Source: Candidatus Nitricoxidireducens bremensis (GTDB lineage Bacteria > Pseudomonadota > Gammaproteobacteria > Burkholderiales > Rhodocyclaceae). From it: a stretch of 64,000 nucleotides of DNA. Within the stretch, counting starts at the first letter, position 1, and the number at the start of each line of letters is the position of its first letter. The notes under the pieces were generated by a model. The model saw only the letters and a program-made list of their open reading frames with translations. It did not search any database and was not told where the DNA came from. Both the position numbers and the translations under genes were made by a program. The DNA lies in the NCBI GenBank assembly GCA_030247725.1, contig JAOTRT010000009.1, positions 82,239 to 146,238 of the forward strand, read 5' to 3'. This document shows, in pieces, positions 34,863 through 46,197 of the stretch.

Positions 34863-37057
34863 GGTGGGGATGAGTCCTCGGCCAGACGCGCCAGCTCGTC
34901 GTAGCGGTAGTTCTCGGCCAGGGCCCGGATCGCCGCCGCCGCTTCCGGCCGGCTGCCGTCGAGATCGGCGCAGAGGGCGGCGACGGCGTCCCGGTCGAGG
35001 CGGATGGCGGCCTCGCGGAGCTGGCGGCGCTGGGCCGGCGCCAGGGCTTCGGGCCGCAGCGGCGGCGGCGCGGGCGCGGCGGCCGGCGCGGCAACGGGGG
35101 CCGCCGGCGTATGGATGCCGAGGTAATGAGTCAGCAGGGCCAGCACCTTGTCCAGTTCCACCGGCTTGATGGCCACCTCGTCGCAGCCGGCGGCGATGAA
35201 GGTGGCGCGTTCCTCCTCGAAGGCGCTGGCGGTGAGGGCGATGATGACGGTCTTGTCGCCGCCGGGCAGGGCGCGGATGCGTCGCGCCACCGCCAGGCCG
35301 TCCATGCCCGGCATGCGCATGTCCAGCAGGATCAGCTGGGGCTGCCACTCGCCATAGATCTTCAAGGCTTCCGGGCCGCTGGCGGCCTCCCGCAGCGTGA
35401 AGCTGGAATCCCGCAGCAGCCGGGTCGTCAGCAGCCGCTGGTCCTCGTCGTCGTCCACCACGAGGATGCGCACCTCCACGGCGGACGCGACGGCGGCAGT
35501 GCGCTGGGCGGCCTGGGGCGGCGCCTGCGGCGCCTGGGCCGGCGCGACGGGGATGACGACGCGGAAGCGGCTGCCCGCCCCCGGCGTGCTGGTGGCGGCG
35601 ATGCTGCCGCCGAGGGCCTCGGCGTAGCGGGAGGCGATGGGCAGGCCGAGCCCCGTGCCCTGACGCCGCACGCCGTGGCCGGCCAGGTAGAAGGGCTCGT
35701 AGATATGCTCCAGTTCCTCGGCGGAAAGGCCGACGCCCGTGTCCGTCACGGCGAATTCCAGGTAGGGGCCGGCCGGGCCGGTACCGGCGGCGGCGGTCAG
35801 GACCACCTCGCCGTGATCCGAGTACTTGACGGCGTTGCCGAGCAGGTTGAGGAGGATCTGCTTGAGCTTGAGGGGGTCCGTGCGCACCCAGGGCGGCAGG
35901 GCAGCGGCGATTTCCAGCTTGAGGGCCAGCCCCTTCGCCTGCGCCTCCGGCTGCAGCATGGCGACCAGGGATTCCAGCATCTCCGTGGGGGCGAAGGCCT
36001 CGGCCTTCAATTCCAGCTTGCCGCTCTCGATGCGGGAGATCTCCAGGATGTCGTTGATGAGGGAGAGCAGATGCTGGCCGCTGCGGTTGATGGTCTCCAG
36101 GTAGCGCAGATGCTCCGGCGCCAGCCGGGTATCGCGGGCCATCAGTTGGGCGAAGCCGAGTACGGCGTTGAGGGGGGTGCGCAGTTCGTGGCTGGTGTTG
36201 GCGAGGAACAGGCTCTTGGCGCGGCTGCCGGCTTCCGCCGCCTCCTTGGCGGCGGCGAGCTCGCGGGTGCGCTCGACGACCCGCTGTTCCAGGGCGGCAT
36301 TCAGTTCCTCCAGGGCCGTGCGCGCCTCCTGGCGTTCCCGCGAGCGTTGGTCGAGGGCCTCCTGCATGCGGTTGAAGCCGGCGGCCAGGTGGGCCGCCTC
36401 ATCGGTGCCGGGCAGCTCGATGCGGGTGCCGTATTCGCCGCCCTCGACCCGGATCATGGCCGCTTCCAGCACGCGCAGGCGCCGCGTCAGGCGCAGGCCC
36501 AGCCAGACGGCCAGGGCCGTCGTCAGCAGCGTGGCGACGAAGGCGAACAGCAGGCCGGAAAGGCGGATCTTCCTGACCTCGGCGATGGCGTCGCGTTCGC
36601 CGATGGCGAGACGTACCCAGCCGATGGGGCGCTGGTCGAGGAAGACAGGCTCGGCCACGTCCACGCGCCGCAGGCCGCGGGCGAAGTAGACCTCTTGGGC
36701 ACGGGCTGGCAGGTCCAGGAGGTAGCGCCCCGCATGGCTGCGGTCGGTATGGGCGAGCACCTGGCCGTAGGGATCGGTCACCATGGCGAATTCGAGGCCC
36801 TTGTGACGCTGCTGGGCGTCCACCAGCTCCTGCAGGCCGGCGGCGTCGCGGGAGGCTATCCAGCCGGCGGCCGAGGTGCCCAGGGCCCGCGCCACGTCGC
36901 GGGCGTATTCGGTCTGCCGTTCGACGATGGCCTGCTCCTGCCAGAAGGTCAGGTAGGCCGTGAAGGCGAAGGTCAGCAGCACGATGGCCGCCGTGACGCC
37001 GCCGACCAGCTGGCGGCGCAGGTTGCCGAAGAGGAAGCCGAACAGGCGGCTCGGCAT
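34859..37057 (-). CDS. Hybrid histidine kinase with C-terminal receiver (downstream copy)
   Basis: 732 residues. Order: membrane helix (about 17-38), periplasmic sensor about 140 residues long, second helix (about 170-195), HAMP, coiled coil, HisKA (His in NTSHELRTPLNAVLGF), ATPase domain, Pro/Ala linker, receiver (LILLDMRMPGMDG) and a 60-residue helical tail. That tail matches the tail of the kinase at 40253-42601 but has no clear HPt phospho-His motif. Its ATG overlaps the stop of the PhnD-like gene by one base (ATGA). It probably reads the PhnD-like binding protein in the periplasm. Confidence 0.9.
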   Translation of the reverse strand: MPSRLFGFLFGNLRRQLVGGVTAAIVLLTFAFTAYLTFWQEQAIVERQTEYARDVARALGTSAAGWIASRDAAGLQELVDAQQRHKGLEFAMVTDPYGQVLAHTDRSHAGRYLLDLPARAQEVYFARGLRRVDVAEPVFLDQRPIGWVRLAIGERDAIAEVRKIRLSGLLFAFVATLLTTALAVWLGLRLTRRLRVLEAAMIRVEGGEYGTRIELPGTDEAAHLAAGFNRMQEALDQRSRERQEARTALEELNAALEQRVVERTRELAAAKEAAEAGSRAKSLFLANTSHELRTPLNAVLGFAQLMARDTRLAPEHLRYLETINRSGQHLLSLINDILEISRIESGKLELKAEAFAPTEMLESLVAMLQPEAQAKGLALKLEIAAALPPWVRTDPLKLKQILLNLLGNAVKYSDHGEVVLTAAAGTGPAGPYLEFAVTDTGVGLSAEELEHIYEPFYLAGHGVRRQGTGLGLPIASRYAEALGGSIAATSTPGAGSRFRVVIPVAPAQAPQAPPQAAQRTAAVASAVEVRILVVDDDEDQRLLTTRLLRDSSFTLREAASGPEALKIYGEWQPQLILLDMRMPGMDGLAVARRIRALPGGDKTVIIALTASAFEEERATFIAAGCDEVAIKPVELDKVLALLTHYLGIHTPAAPVAAPAAAPAPPPLRPEALAPAQRRQLREAAIRLDRDAVAALCADLDGSRPEAAAAIRALAENYRYDELARLAEDSSPP

Positions 37058-37986
37058 CAGCGGTGTTCCTCCACCTTGCGCACGCGGCCTTCAAAGCTGT
37101 CGACGAAACGGCGCACCGCGGCGTAGTCGGCGTCGGCGGCAGGCAGGAAGCGGGCCGTCTCCATGCCGGCGAGGATCGCCGTTCCCTGGGGGGTGGCCGC
37201 CAGGTCCAGCAGCGCCTGGCGCACGGCGTCGGCGACGGCGGGGGGCACGTCGTCCCGCACCATCACCGAATTGTTCACCAGGGGCGGCGTCTCCCAGGCC
37301 ACCTGCAGGGCGGCTGCCTCGGCGGGATGGTCCTTCTGGAAGGCGCGCCAGGGCGGCGGCCAGGTGGCGCCGGCCGCGGTCTGGCCGAGGTAGACGTTCA
37401 TGATCGAGGATTCCTGGGAGCCGACGTAGCGGTTGTCGATGTCGCCCATGACGTCGATGCCCTGATTGTGCAGGAACCACTGGGGCATGATGCAGGCCGC
37501 CAGGGCCGTCGGCGACGGGTAGCTGACGGCCTTGCCTTTGAGGTCCGTCGGCCGGCGGATGGCGCCGTCGCGACGGACGATGAAGATGCCGCGGAAGTCG
37601 GCGGGCTCCCCCGCCATGGCGATGACCCGGTAGCCGAGCTTGATGGCTTCCAGGGACTGCCAGGGATTGGGCAGCAGGAACTCGGGCTCGCGGCGGCGGA
37701 TCTTCTCCTCGTAGTGGGCGTAGTCGCGGGAGGCTTCCAGTTCCAGCATGACCCCCGGTACCTGCCAGTTCAGATAGTCCAGCAGGGGCTGGTAGGCCCT
37801 GGCCAGCCGCTGGGGGTTGTGCAGCGGATGGACGGCGAAGCGCATCACCTTCACTGCCGTCGGCGACGGCGCGTCGCCGTAGCGCGGTTCCGGCGGCGGG
37901 GGCGGCGCCTCGCAGCCGGCCAGGGCGGCGACGGCGGCGAGGGCGAGCAGGCGCCGCAGGCCGGTCAGGAGGCGGGCAGCCAGCAT
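37057..37986 (-). CDS. PhnD-like periplasmic binding lipoprotein
   Basis: 309 residues. Lipoprotein signal with lipobox LAGC (Cys near 25). The rest is the phosphate/phosphonate (PhnD/PBP2) fold: RFAVHPLHNPQRLARAYQPLLDYLNWQVPG, FLLPNPWQSLEAIKLGYRVIAMAG, DLKGKAVSYPSPTALAACIMPQWFL and GSQESSIMNVYLGQTAAGAT. No ABC permease or ATPase gene is near. It sits between a c-di-GMP enzyme and a hybrid kinase with overlapping ends, so it is more likely a ligand sensor than a transporter part. The ligand may be phosphonate, phosphite or another small anion. Confidence 0.85.
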   Translation of the reverse strand: MLAARLLTGLRRLLALAAVAALAGCEAPPPPPEPRYGDAPSPTAVKVMRFAVHPLHNPQRLARAYQPLLDYLNWQVPGVMLELEASRDYAHYEEKIRRREPEFLLPNPWQSLEAIKLGYRVIAMAGEPADFRGIFIVRRDGAIRRPTDLKGKAVSYPSPTALAACIMPQWFLHNQGIDVMGDIDNRYVGSQESSIMNVYLGQTAAGATWPPPWRAFQKDHPAEAAALQVAWETPPLVNNSVMVRDDVPPAVADAVRQALLDLAATPQGTAILAGMETARFLPAADADYAAVRRFVDSFEGRVRKVEEHR

Positions 37987-40252
37987 TTGGCGAACTCTCC
38001 GGCCGGCAGGGGCCTGCCGAAATGGAAGCCCTGGAACTGCTGGCAGCCGGCGTTGCGCAGGAATTCCACTTCTTCGGGCCGCTCGACGCCTTCGGCGATG
38101 GTGGTCATGCCCAGGTTGTCCGCCAGGGAGATGACGGTGCGCACGATGGCGGCGTTGCGTTCGTCCCGATGGACGTCCTGGACGAAGGAGCGGTCGATCT
38201 TGAGCTTCTGCACCGGCAGGCTCTTGAGATAGCTGAGGGAGGAATAGCCGGTACCGAAGTCGTCGAGGGCGATGGCGAAGCCCGCGTCCCGCAACTGGCC
38301 GATCTTGCGGCGGGCGGTGTCGATGTCCACCAGCAGCAGGCTTTCCGTCACTTCCAGCTCGATGCGTTCCGGCGCGATGCCGGCGGCAGCCACCACCTGC
38401 AGGCAGCGGTTCACGAAGCCTTCGCTGTGGAACTGGCGGGCGCTGACGTTGACGGCGAGCAGCTCGATGGGCGTGCAGCGGCCGGCGGGGGCGCAATGGC
38501 CGGCGAGCCAGGCGGTGCCGTCGGCCAGTACCCAGTCGCCGAGCTCGACGATGAGGCCCAGTTCCTCCGCCAGGGGGATGAAGTCCCCCGGCGGCACCAG
38601 GCCGCGCACCGGGTGGTGCCAGCGGATCAGGGCCTCGGCGCCGAGGAGGCGGCCGTCGGCGTCCACCTGGGGCTGGTAGTGGAGGCAGAACTGGCGGCCG
38701 TCGATGGCCTGGCGCAGTTCCTTGCCGAGGGTCAGGCGGCGCGTCGCCTCGCTCTGCATTTCCGGCCGGTAGAAGTGGATCAGGTTGCGGCCGGCTTGCT
38801 TGGCGCGGAACATGGCCAGCTCCGCGTGCTGCAGCAGTTCGCCGGCCTCGCCGCCGTCGTCCGGATAGAGGGCGATGCCGATGCTGGCGTTGAGCTGGAC
38901 GTCCTGGCCGTCGACGGGGACCGATTGCGCCAGGGCGGCGGCGATCAGCTCGGCGCGGGCCTGGGCCTCGTGGGCGGCCTGTTCGGCGTCGTCGCCGAGG
39001 TCGAGGGCGAGGACGACGAACTCGTCGCTGCCCCAGCGGGAGGGCACATCGCCGCTCGGCACGGCGGCGGCGAGACGCCGGGCGATGGCGCGCAGGTAAG
39101 CGTCGCCCGCCTCGTGGCCGAGCACGTCGTTGATCTGCTTGAAGTGGTCCAGGTCCACGAAGAGGGCGCCGCATTGCGTCCGGTGGTGGCGGGCGCGCAG
39201 CAGCTCGTCGGCGAGGCGCTCGCCGAGGGCCGCCCGGTTCGGCAGGCCGGTCAGTTCGTCGTGGAAGGCCAGATAGGCGAGGCGGTCGTCGGCGTAGCGG
39301 CGGGCGATGCTCATGGTGAGTACGTCTGCCACCTGGGCGAGGAAGCGTTCGTCGGCGGCCGGGATGGCGGCCTCGCCGCGGATGGTGTGCATCAGCACGC
39401 CGAGGGCGCGGCCGTCGGCCATCAGGGGCAGGGCGATGCGTCCGCGCGGCGCCGGGTCGGGAAAATGCAGGTCGGCCGGGCAGTGGGAGGCGTCCAGGTT
39501 GCGCGGCGTCCGGCAGGCGGCGACCTCGCCGCACAGGCACTCGTCGAAGCCGATGTGGGCGCAGACGACGGCCTGTTCCGGCCCCAGGCCGACGCCGGCC
39601 GCCAGGTCGAGGCGGTCGCTGTGGCCCCGGTTGCGGGTGAGGAAGATGGCGGACTTGCGCTCGGGCGACTGCCAGCCGAAGATTTCCGTCACCCGCTGCA
39701 GGGCGCCTTCGAGATAGGCCTTGAGGTCGGGTTCGGCATGGGAGAGGGCGAGCAGCTGGCGCAGGGCCTGCTCCTCGCGCATGGAACGTTCCAGGCTGGC
39801 GTTGGATTCCCGCAGCGCCTCGGTGCGCACCGCCACCAGCTGTTCGAGGCGCTCGTTGCTGCGCGCCAGCAGGCGGCGCGCCTGGGCCAGCTCCATGTGG
39901 GTGCGCACCCGCGCCAGCACCTCGTCGGCCTGGAAGGGCTTGACGATGTAGTCGAGGCCGCCGGCGCGGAAGGCCTCGACCTTGTCCTCGGTTTCCTGCA
40001 GGGCGCTGATGAAGATCACCGGCAGGTCGCGGGTGGCGGCCTCTTCGCGGAAGCGGCGGCAGACCTCGTAGCCGTCCATGCCCGGCATGCGGATGTCCAG
40101 CAGCACCAGGTCCGGCGGCGCCACCGTGGCGGCGCGCAGGGCCGACTCGCCGTTGAGGGCCGGGCGCACCTTGTAGCCGGCGCTGTGGAGGATGCCTTCG
40201 AGAACCCGCAGGTTGTTCGGGTTGTCGTCGACGATCAGGATGGTGGCGTCGT

Positions 40253-40256
<4 letters not shown>
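37965..40256 (-). CDS. Receiver-GAF-GGDEF-EAL response regulator
   Basis: 763 residues. Receiver (1-125; ILIVDDNPNN, LVLLDIRMPGMDG, VKPF), coiled coil, GAF (about 185-330) with a run of Cys and His (FDECLCGEVAACRTPRNLDASHC) that could bind metal or a redox cofactor, GGDEF domain (about 340-505) whose motif is GSDEF (409-413), and EAL (about 515-760; AEALIRWHHP, LEVTESLLL, DDFGTGYSSL). With Ser in place of the second Gly the cyclase may be weak, so net phosphodiesterase activity is likely. It is the probable output of the two hybrid kinases on either side. It overlaps the PhnD-like gene by 22 bp and the upstream kinase by 4. Confidence 0.9.
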
Positions 40257-42601
<2,345 letters not shown>

Positions 42602-42687
42602 GTTGCCCTTCCTGGGTGACGGACTGGGGAGCGGCCTAGGATATCCGAACTGCCGGCGCGCCGGTAAGGTCTTTGCCCGTCCGCGAC
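42602..42687. other. Spacer with CCGGCGCGCCGG palindrome
   Basis: The 12-bp palindrome at 42653-42664 lies between the chrA stop and the start of the kinase operon. It may act as a terminator stem for chrBA or as a protein site; there is no T run. The promoter of the five-gene operon should be in this spacer. Confidence 0.35.
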
Positions 42688-44019
42688 TTACCCCAGGAAG
42701 GACACGCCAAAGCCGAGCAATGCACAGGCGCCGATGACGTGCAGGATGTCCGCCTTGAAGCGCCAGAGGGCGACGAAGGCGGCGGCGGCGATGCCCGCCG
42801 CGGCGGCGTCGAAGTCCCCGCCGAAGGGCGCCGCTGCCGTTGCCGCCGGCCAGAAGGTGTGCCAGGCGAAGAACACCGCCAGGTTCACGATGACGCCCAC
42901 CACGGCCGCCGTGATGCCCGTCAGGGGCGCGGTGAACTTGAGGTCGCCGCGGGTCGCCTCCACCGCCGGGCCGCCGACGAGGATGAACAGGAAGGAGGGC
43001 AGGAAGGTGAAGAATGTGGCGACTGCCGCGCCGGCGACACCGGCGGCGAACAGGGCATCGGGGCCGAAGATCTGCTTGGTGGCGCCGCCCACGTAGCCGA
43101 CGAAGGCCACCACCATGATCAGCGGCCCCGGCGTCGTCTCGCCGAGGGCGAGGCCGTCGATCATCTGCCGGCCCGTGAGCCAGCCGTAGTGCTCGACACC
43201 GCCCTGGTAGACGTAGGGCAGCACGGCATAGGCGCCGCCGAAGGTGAGGAAGGCCGCCTCGGTGAAGAAGGCGCCCATGTCGCGCAGGGTGCCCGACAGC
43301 AGCGCCATGGCCGCGCCCCAGACGGCGAGGAAGACCGCCGTCGTGCCGAGCATGCGGCCCCAGGAGAAGCGGGCGTGGGGCGGCGTCGGCGTGTGGTCGT
43401 CGATCACCGCCGGGCCGTATTCCTTGCCGGCGGCACCGTGGCCGCCGCCCACCTTGAACAGGGCCGGCTTCAGCCTGCCGCCGAAGGCGCCGGCCAGGGC
43501 TGCCGCTGCGACGATCCAGGGGAAGCCGATGTCGAGGAAGAAGATGGCGACGAAGGCGGCGGCGGCGAAGCCCCACAGCACGCCGTTCTTCAGGGCGCGG
43601 GAACCGATGCGCCAGGCGGCGAAGAGCACGATGGCGACGACGGCGGGCTTGATGCCCCAGAGCACGCCGGCCACCGCCGGCACCGTGCCGTAGGTCAGGT
43701 AGGCCCAGGAAAGGCCGATGAGGATCAACAGCGAGGGCAGGAAGAACAGCACGCCGGCCATGATGCCGCCGAGGGGGCCGTGCAGCATCCAGCCGATGTA
43801 GGTGGCGAGCTGGATCGCCTCCGGTCCCGGCAGCAGCATGCAGTAGTTGAGGGCGTGCAGATAGCGGTGCTCGGAGATCCAGCGCCGCTTCTCCACCAGC
43901 TCCTGGTGCATCATGGCGATCTGCCCGGCCGGGCCGCCGAAGCTGATGAAACCGAGCTTCAGCCAGTAGCGGAAGGCGGCGCTGCGGGTGGGGGCGGCGG
44001 GAGCGGCACAATCAGTCAT
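42688..44019 (-). CDS. chrA: Chromate transporter ChrA (two-domain CHR)
   Basis: 443 residues, two homologous CHR halves, typical long-chain ChrA. N-half FRYWLKLGFISFGGPAGQIAMMHQELVEKRRW and LLPGPEAIQLATYIGW; C-half FLTFGGAYAVLPYV and LALGETTPGPLIMVVAFVGY. It exports chromate from the cytosol. A charged, His-containing loop (about 215-240) joins the halves. The start at 44019 overlaps the chrB stop by 8 bp. CHR-family members have also been linked to inorganic carbon uptake in some chemolithoautotrophs, so the substrate is not certain. Confidence 0.93.
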   Translation of the reverse strand: MTDCAAPAAPTRSAAFRYWLKLGFISFGGPAGQIAMMHQELVEKRRWISEHRYLHALNYCMLLPGPEAIQLATYIGWMLHGPLGGIMAGVLFFLPSLLILIGLSWAYLTYGTVPAVAGVLWGIKPAVVAIVLFAAWRIGSRALKNGVLWGFAAAAFVAIFFLDIGFPWIVAAAALAGAFGGRLKPALFKVGGGHGAAGKEYGPAVIDDHTPTPPHARFSWGRMLGTTAVFLAVWGAAMALLSGTLRDMGAFFTEAAFLTFGGAYAVLPYVYQGGVEHYGWLTGRQMIDGLALGETTPGPLIMVVAFVGYVGGATKQIFGPDALFAAGVAGAAVATFFTFLPSFLFILVGGPAVEATRGDLKFTAPLTGITAAVVGVIVNLAVFFAWHTFWPAATAAAPFGGDFDAAAAGIAAAAFVALWRFKADILHVIGACALLGFGVSFLG

Positions 44020-44935
44020 GGTCCGGGGTCCTGGTATAGGCGGCGTAAAGGGAATCGAAGACGCGGCCGGCCTCGGCCAGCAGCTTGTCGTCGTCGGCGC
44101 AGCGTTCCCGGGCGCCGGCCAGCACGGCCTCGATGCCGGCGGCCTCAGCCACCGGCACGCCGCCCACGTCGAGCACATGCACGAGGGCGCCGATGCGGGC
44201 GAGGGCCGGGTCGGCGTCGAGGCCGAAGCTGGCCGCCAGCACCTCGAAGCTGACGCGGTTGCCGAGATGGCTGAAGGCGGCGCCGTCGAAGTCGAAACCG
44301 AGGGCCCGGCGCGGGCAGCGCTGCGGATCGTCGAGCCAGAGAAATTGCGCCTTGCGGTCGATGAAGCGGCGGATCAGCCAGGCGCTCGCCATGCGGTCGA
44401 CCCAGAGGTGCTTGCGCGTCGCCCAGGTGCGGCCCTGGTAGTCGGCGCGGTCGAGGCGGCGGAGCGCGCCGGCGCCGGCGCGCGGCTCGCCGCCGGCATG
44501 GGCGGCCAGCTCGGCGAGGGCGGCCTCCACCTGGGCGCGGGCCGCGCCGGGAAAGAAGTCGATGGCGGCCAACGCCTTGAAATCGCGCCGCAGGCCATGG
44601 GCGGCCTTTGGGTCGGGCGCCTGCGCCAGCGCCGCCTGCACGGCGGCCAGCAGGCGGCCGTATTCCTCGGCATGGTCGAACAGGGCGCGGAAGCGGGCAT
44701 CCTGCCCGGCATCGGCGGCAACGGCGAGCACCTCCGCGCTGCCGCCCGCCGCCACGGCCTCGGCGGCGAGGGCGGCAAGGGCAGCGTCGGCGACCGCCGC
44801 CGGCAGCAGCCAGGCGCCGTCACGCAGGGCGGCGCAGCCGAGGGCGCGGGCGCCGCGCCACAGGCGCATGCGCGCGGCGGCGGGCTTGGTGGGCAGGCTG
44901 GCGACCAGCAGGCGCCATGAGACAGGATGGTTCAT
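44012..44935 (-). CDS. chrB: Chromate resistance protein ChrB
   Basis: 307 residues. N-terminal ChrB-type domain (WRLLVASLPTKPAAARMRLWRGARALGC, then the PaaX-like strand order) and C-terminal ChrB domain (TRKHLWVDRMASAWLIRRFIDRKAQFLWL, GFDFDGAAFSHLGNRVSFE, IGALVHVLDVGG) with conserved Arg, Asp and His. In other bacteria ChrB senses chromate and controls chrBA expression. It is the first gene of the pair, and its upstream region is shared with a divergent MFS gene. Confidence 0.93.
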   Translation of the reverse strand: MNHPVSWRLLVASLPTKPAAARMRLWRGARALGCAALRDGAWLLPAAVADAALAALAAEAVAAGGSAEVLAVAADAGQDARFRALFDHAEEYGRLLAAVQAALAQAPDPKAAHGLRRDFKALAAIDFFPGAARAQVEAALAELAAHAGGEPRAGAGALRRLDRADYQGRTWATRKHLWVDRMASAWLIRRFIDRKAQFLWLDDPQRCPRRALGFDFDGAAFSHLGNRVSFEVLAASFGLDADPALARIGALVHVLDVGGVPVAEAAGIEAVLAGARERCADDDKLLAEAGRVFDSLYAAYTRTPDHD

Positions 44936-44988
44936 GTATCGTATGCTACAGTCTGGTAGTAAGTATTACAACAACTCGCTGCCGGATC
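44936..44988. promoter_or_regulatory. Divergent chrBA / MFS promoter region
   Basis: 53 AT-rich bases hold both promoters. A dyad CTAC (44946-44949), 6 bp, GTAG (44956-44959) is centrally placed and could be the ChrB operator controlling both sides. TATTAC just right of it could be a -10 for the MFS gene. Confidence 0.45.
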
Positions 44989-46197
44989 ATGGATCGTCGC
45001 CTCGTCAATATCGCCGCCTTCCTGCGCGCCCTTGCCACCGGCATGGCGGGCGTGCTGCTGGGGCTGCATCTTGCCCGCCTCGGCCTGGAGGCGGCGGCGC
45101 TGGGCTTGACGGTTTCGTCCGGGCTCCTCGGCGCGACCCTGGCCCTGGGTTTGGTGACGCTGCACGGCGACCGGCTCGGCCGCCGCCGTTCCCTGGCCTT
45201 CCTTGCCCTGCTCGGCGCCGCCGGCGGCCTGGTGCTGGCCTTGGCGCCGGCGGGCATGGCGGGGCTCGCCGCTGCTGCCGCCTTCCTCGGCATGGTGAAT
45301 GGCATGGGGCGCGACCGCGGCGCCGCGCTGGTCCTGGAGCAGGCGGTCCTGCCGGCGACGACGGCCGCCGCCGGACGTACCGGCGCCTTCGCCTGGTACA
45401 ACCTGGCGCTGGACGTGGGACATGCCCTCGGCGCCCTGCTGGCCGCCCTGCCGACCCTGCTGGCGGATGCCCTCGGCGGCGAGGCGGCGGCCTACCGTGC
45501 CGCTTTCCTGCTCTATGCGGCGCTGCTCGCCGCCGGCATCCCGCTCTACCTGCGGTTGTCGGCGGCGGCGGAGGCTCCCGCCGGCCTTGCCCGCGTGCCC
45601 CTCTCGCCGCGCAGCCGCAGCATCCTCTGGCGCATCTCGGCCCTGTTCGCCATCGACAGCATCGCCGGCGGCTTCCTCGGCGCGGCGCTGCTGTCCTGGT
45701 TCTTCTTCGCCCGCTTCGAGGTTTCGCCGGCCTGGATCGCGCTGCTGTTCTTCGCTGCCCGCTGCATGAACGCCGTCTCCCATCTCGGCGCGGCCTGGCT
45801 GGCGCGCCGCATCGGCCTCGTCAATACGATGGTGTTCACCCACATCCCGTCCAGCCTGCTGTTGGCGACGGTGGCCTTCGCCCCCAGCTTTCCGGTGGCC
45901 GCCGTGCTGTTCCTGCTGCGGGAAGGTCTGGTGGAGATGGATGTGCCGACGCGGCAATCCTATGTGATGGCGATGGTGGCGCCGGCCGAGCGTACCTTCG
46001 CTGCCGGCGTCACCCATCTGGTGCGCCTCGGCGGCTGGGCCGTGGCGCCCGGCTTCGCCGGTTGGCTCATGGGGGCTGCGGCCCTCGGTAGTCCGCTGCT
46101 GGTGGGAGCAGCCATGAAGATCGCCTACGACCTTCTGCTGTGGCGGGAATTCCGCGGCCTGAAGCCGCCGGAGGAGGGCGGTGGGAACCCTGGCTAG
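44989..46197 (+). CDS. Major facilitator superfamily transporter
   Basis: 402 residues, 12 predicted membrane helices. The helix 2-3 loop GDRLGRRRSLAFLALLG is the classical MFS motif A (GxxxDRxGRR-like). It is divergent from chrBA and shares the promoter, as MFS genes often do in chromate-resistance loci, so export of chromate or a related oxyanion, or of a reduction product, is possible. Its stop TAG overlaps the convergent stop of the SulP-Usp gene (shared CTAG, 46194-46197). Confidence 0.88.
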   Translation: MDRRLVNIAAFLRALATGMAGVLLGLHLARLGLEAAALGLTVSSGLLGATLALGLVTLHGDRLGRRRSLAFLALLGAAGGLVLALAPAGMAGLAAAAAFLGMVNGMGRDRGAALVLEQAVLPATTAAAGRTGAFAWYNLALDVGHALGALLAALPTLLADALGGEAAAYRAAFLLYAALLAAGIPLYLRLSAAAEAPAGLARVPLSPRSRSILWRISALFAIDSIAGGFLGAALLSWFFFARFEVSPAWIALLFFAARCMNAVSHLGAAWLARRIGLVNTMVFTHIPSSLLLATVAFAPSFPVAAVLFLLREGLVEMDVPTRQSYVMAMVAPAERTFAAGVTHLVRLGGWAVAPGFAGWLMGAAALGSPLLVGAAMKIAYDLLLWREFRGLKPPEEGGGNPG

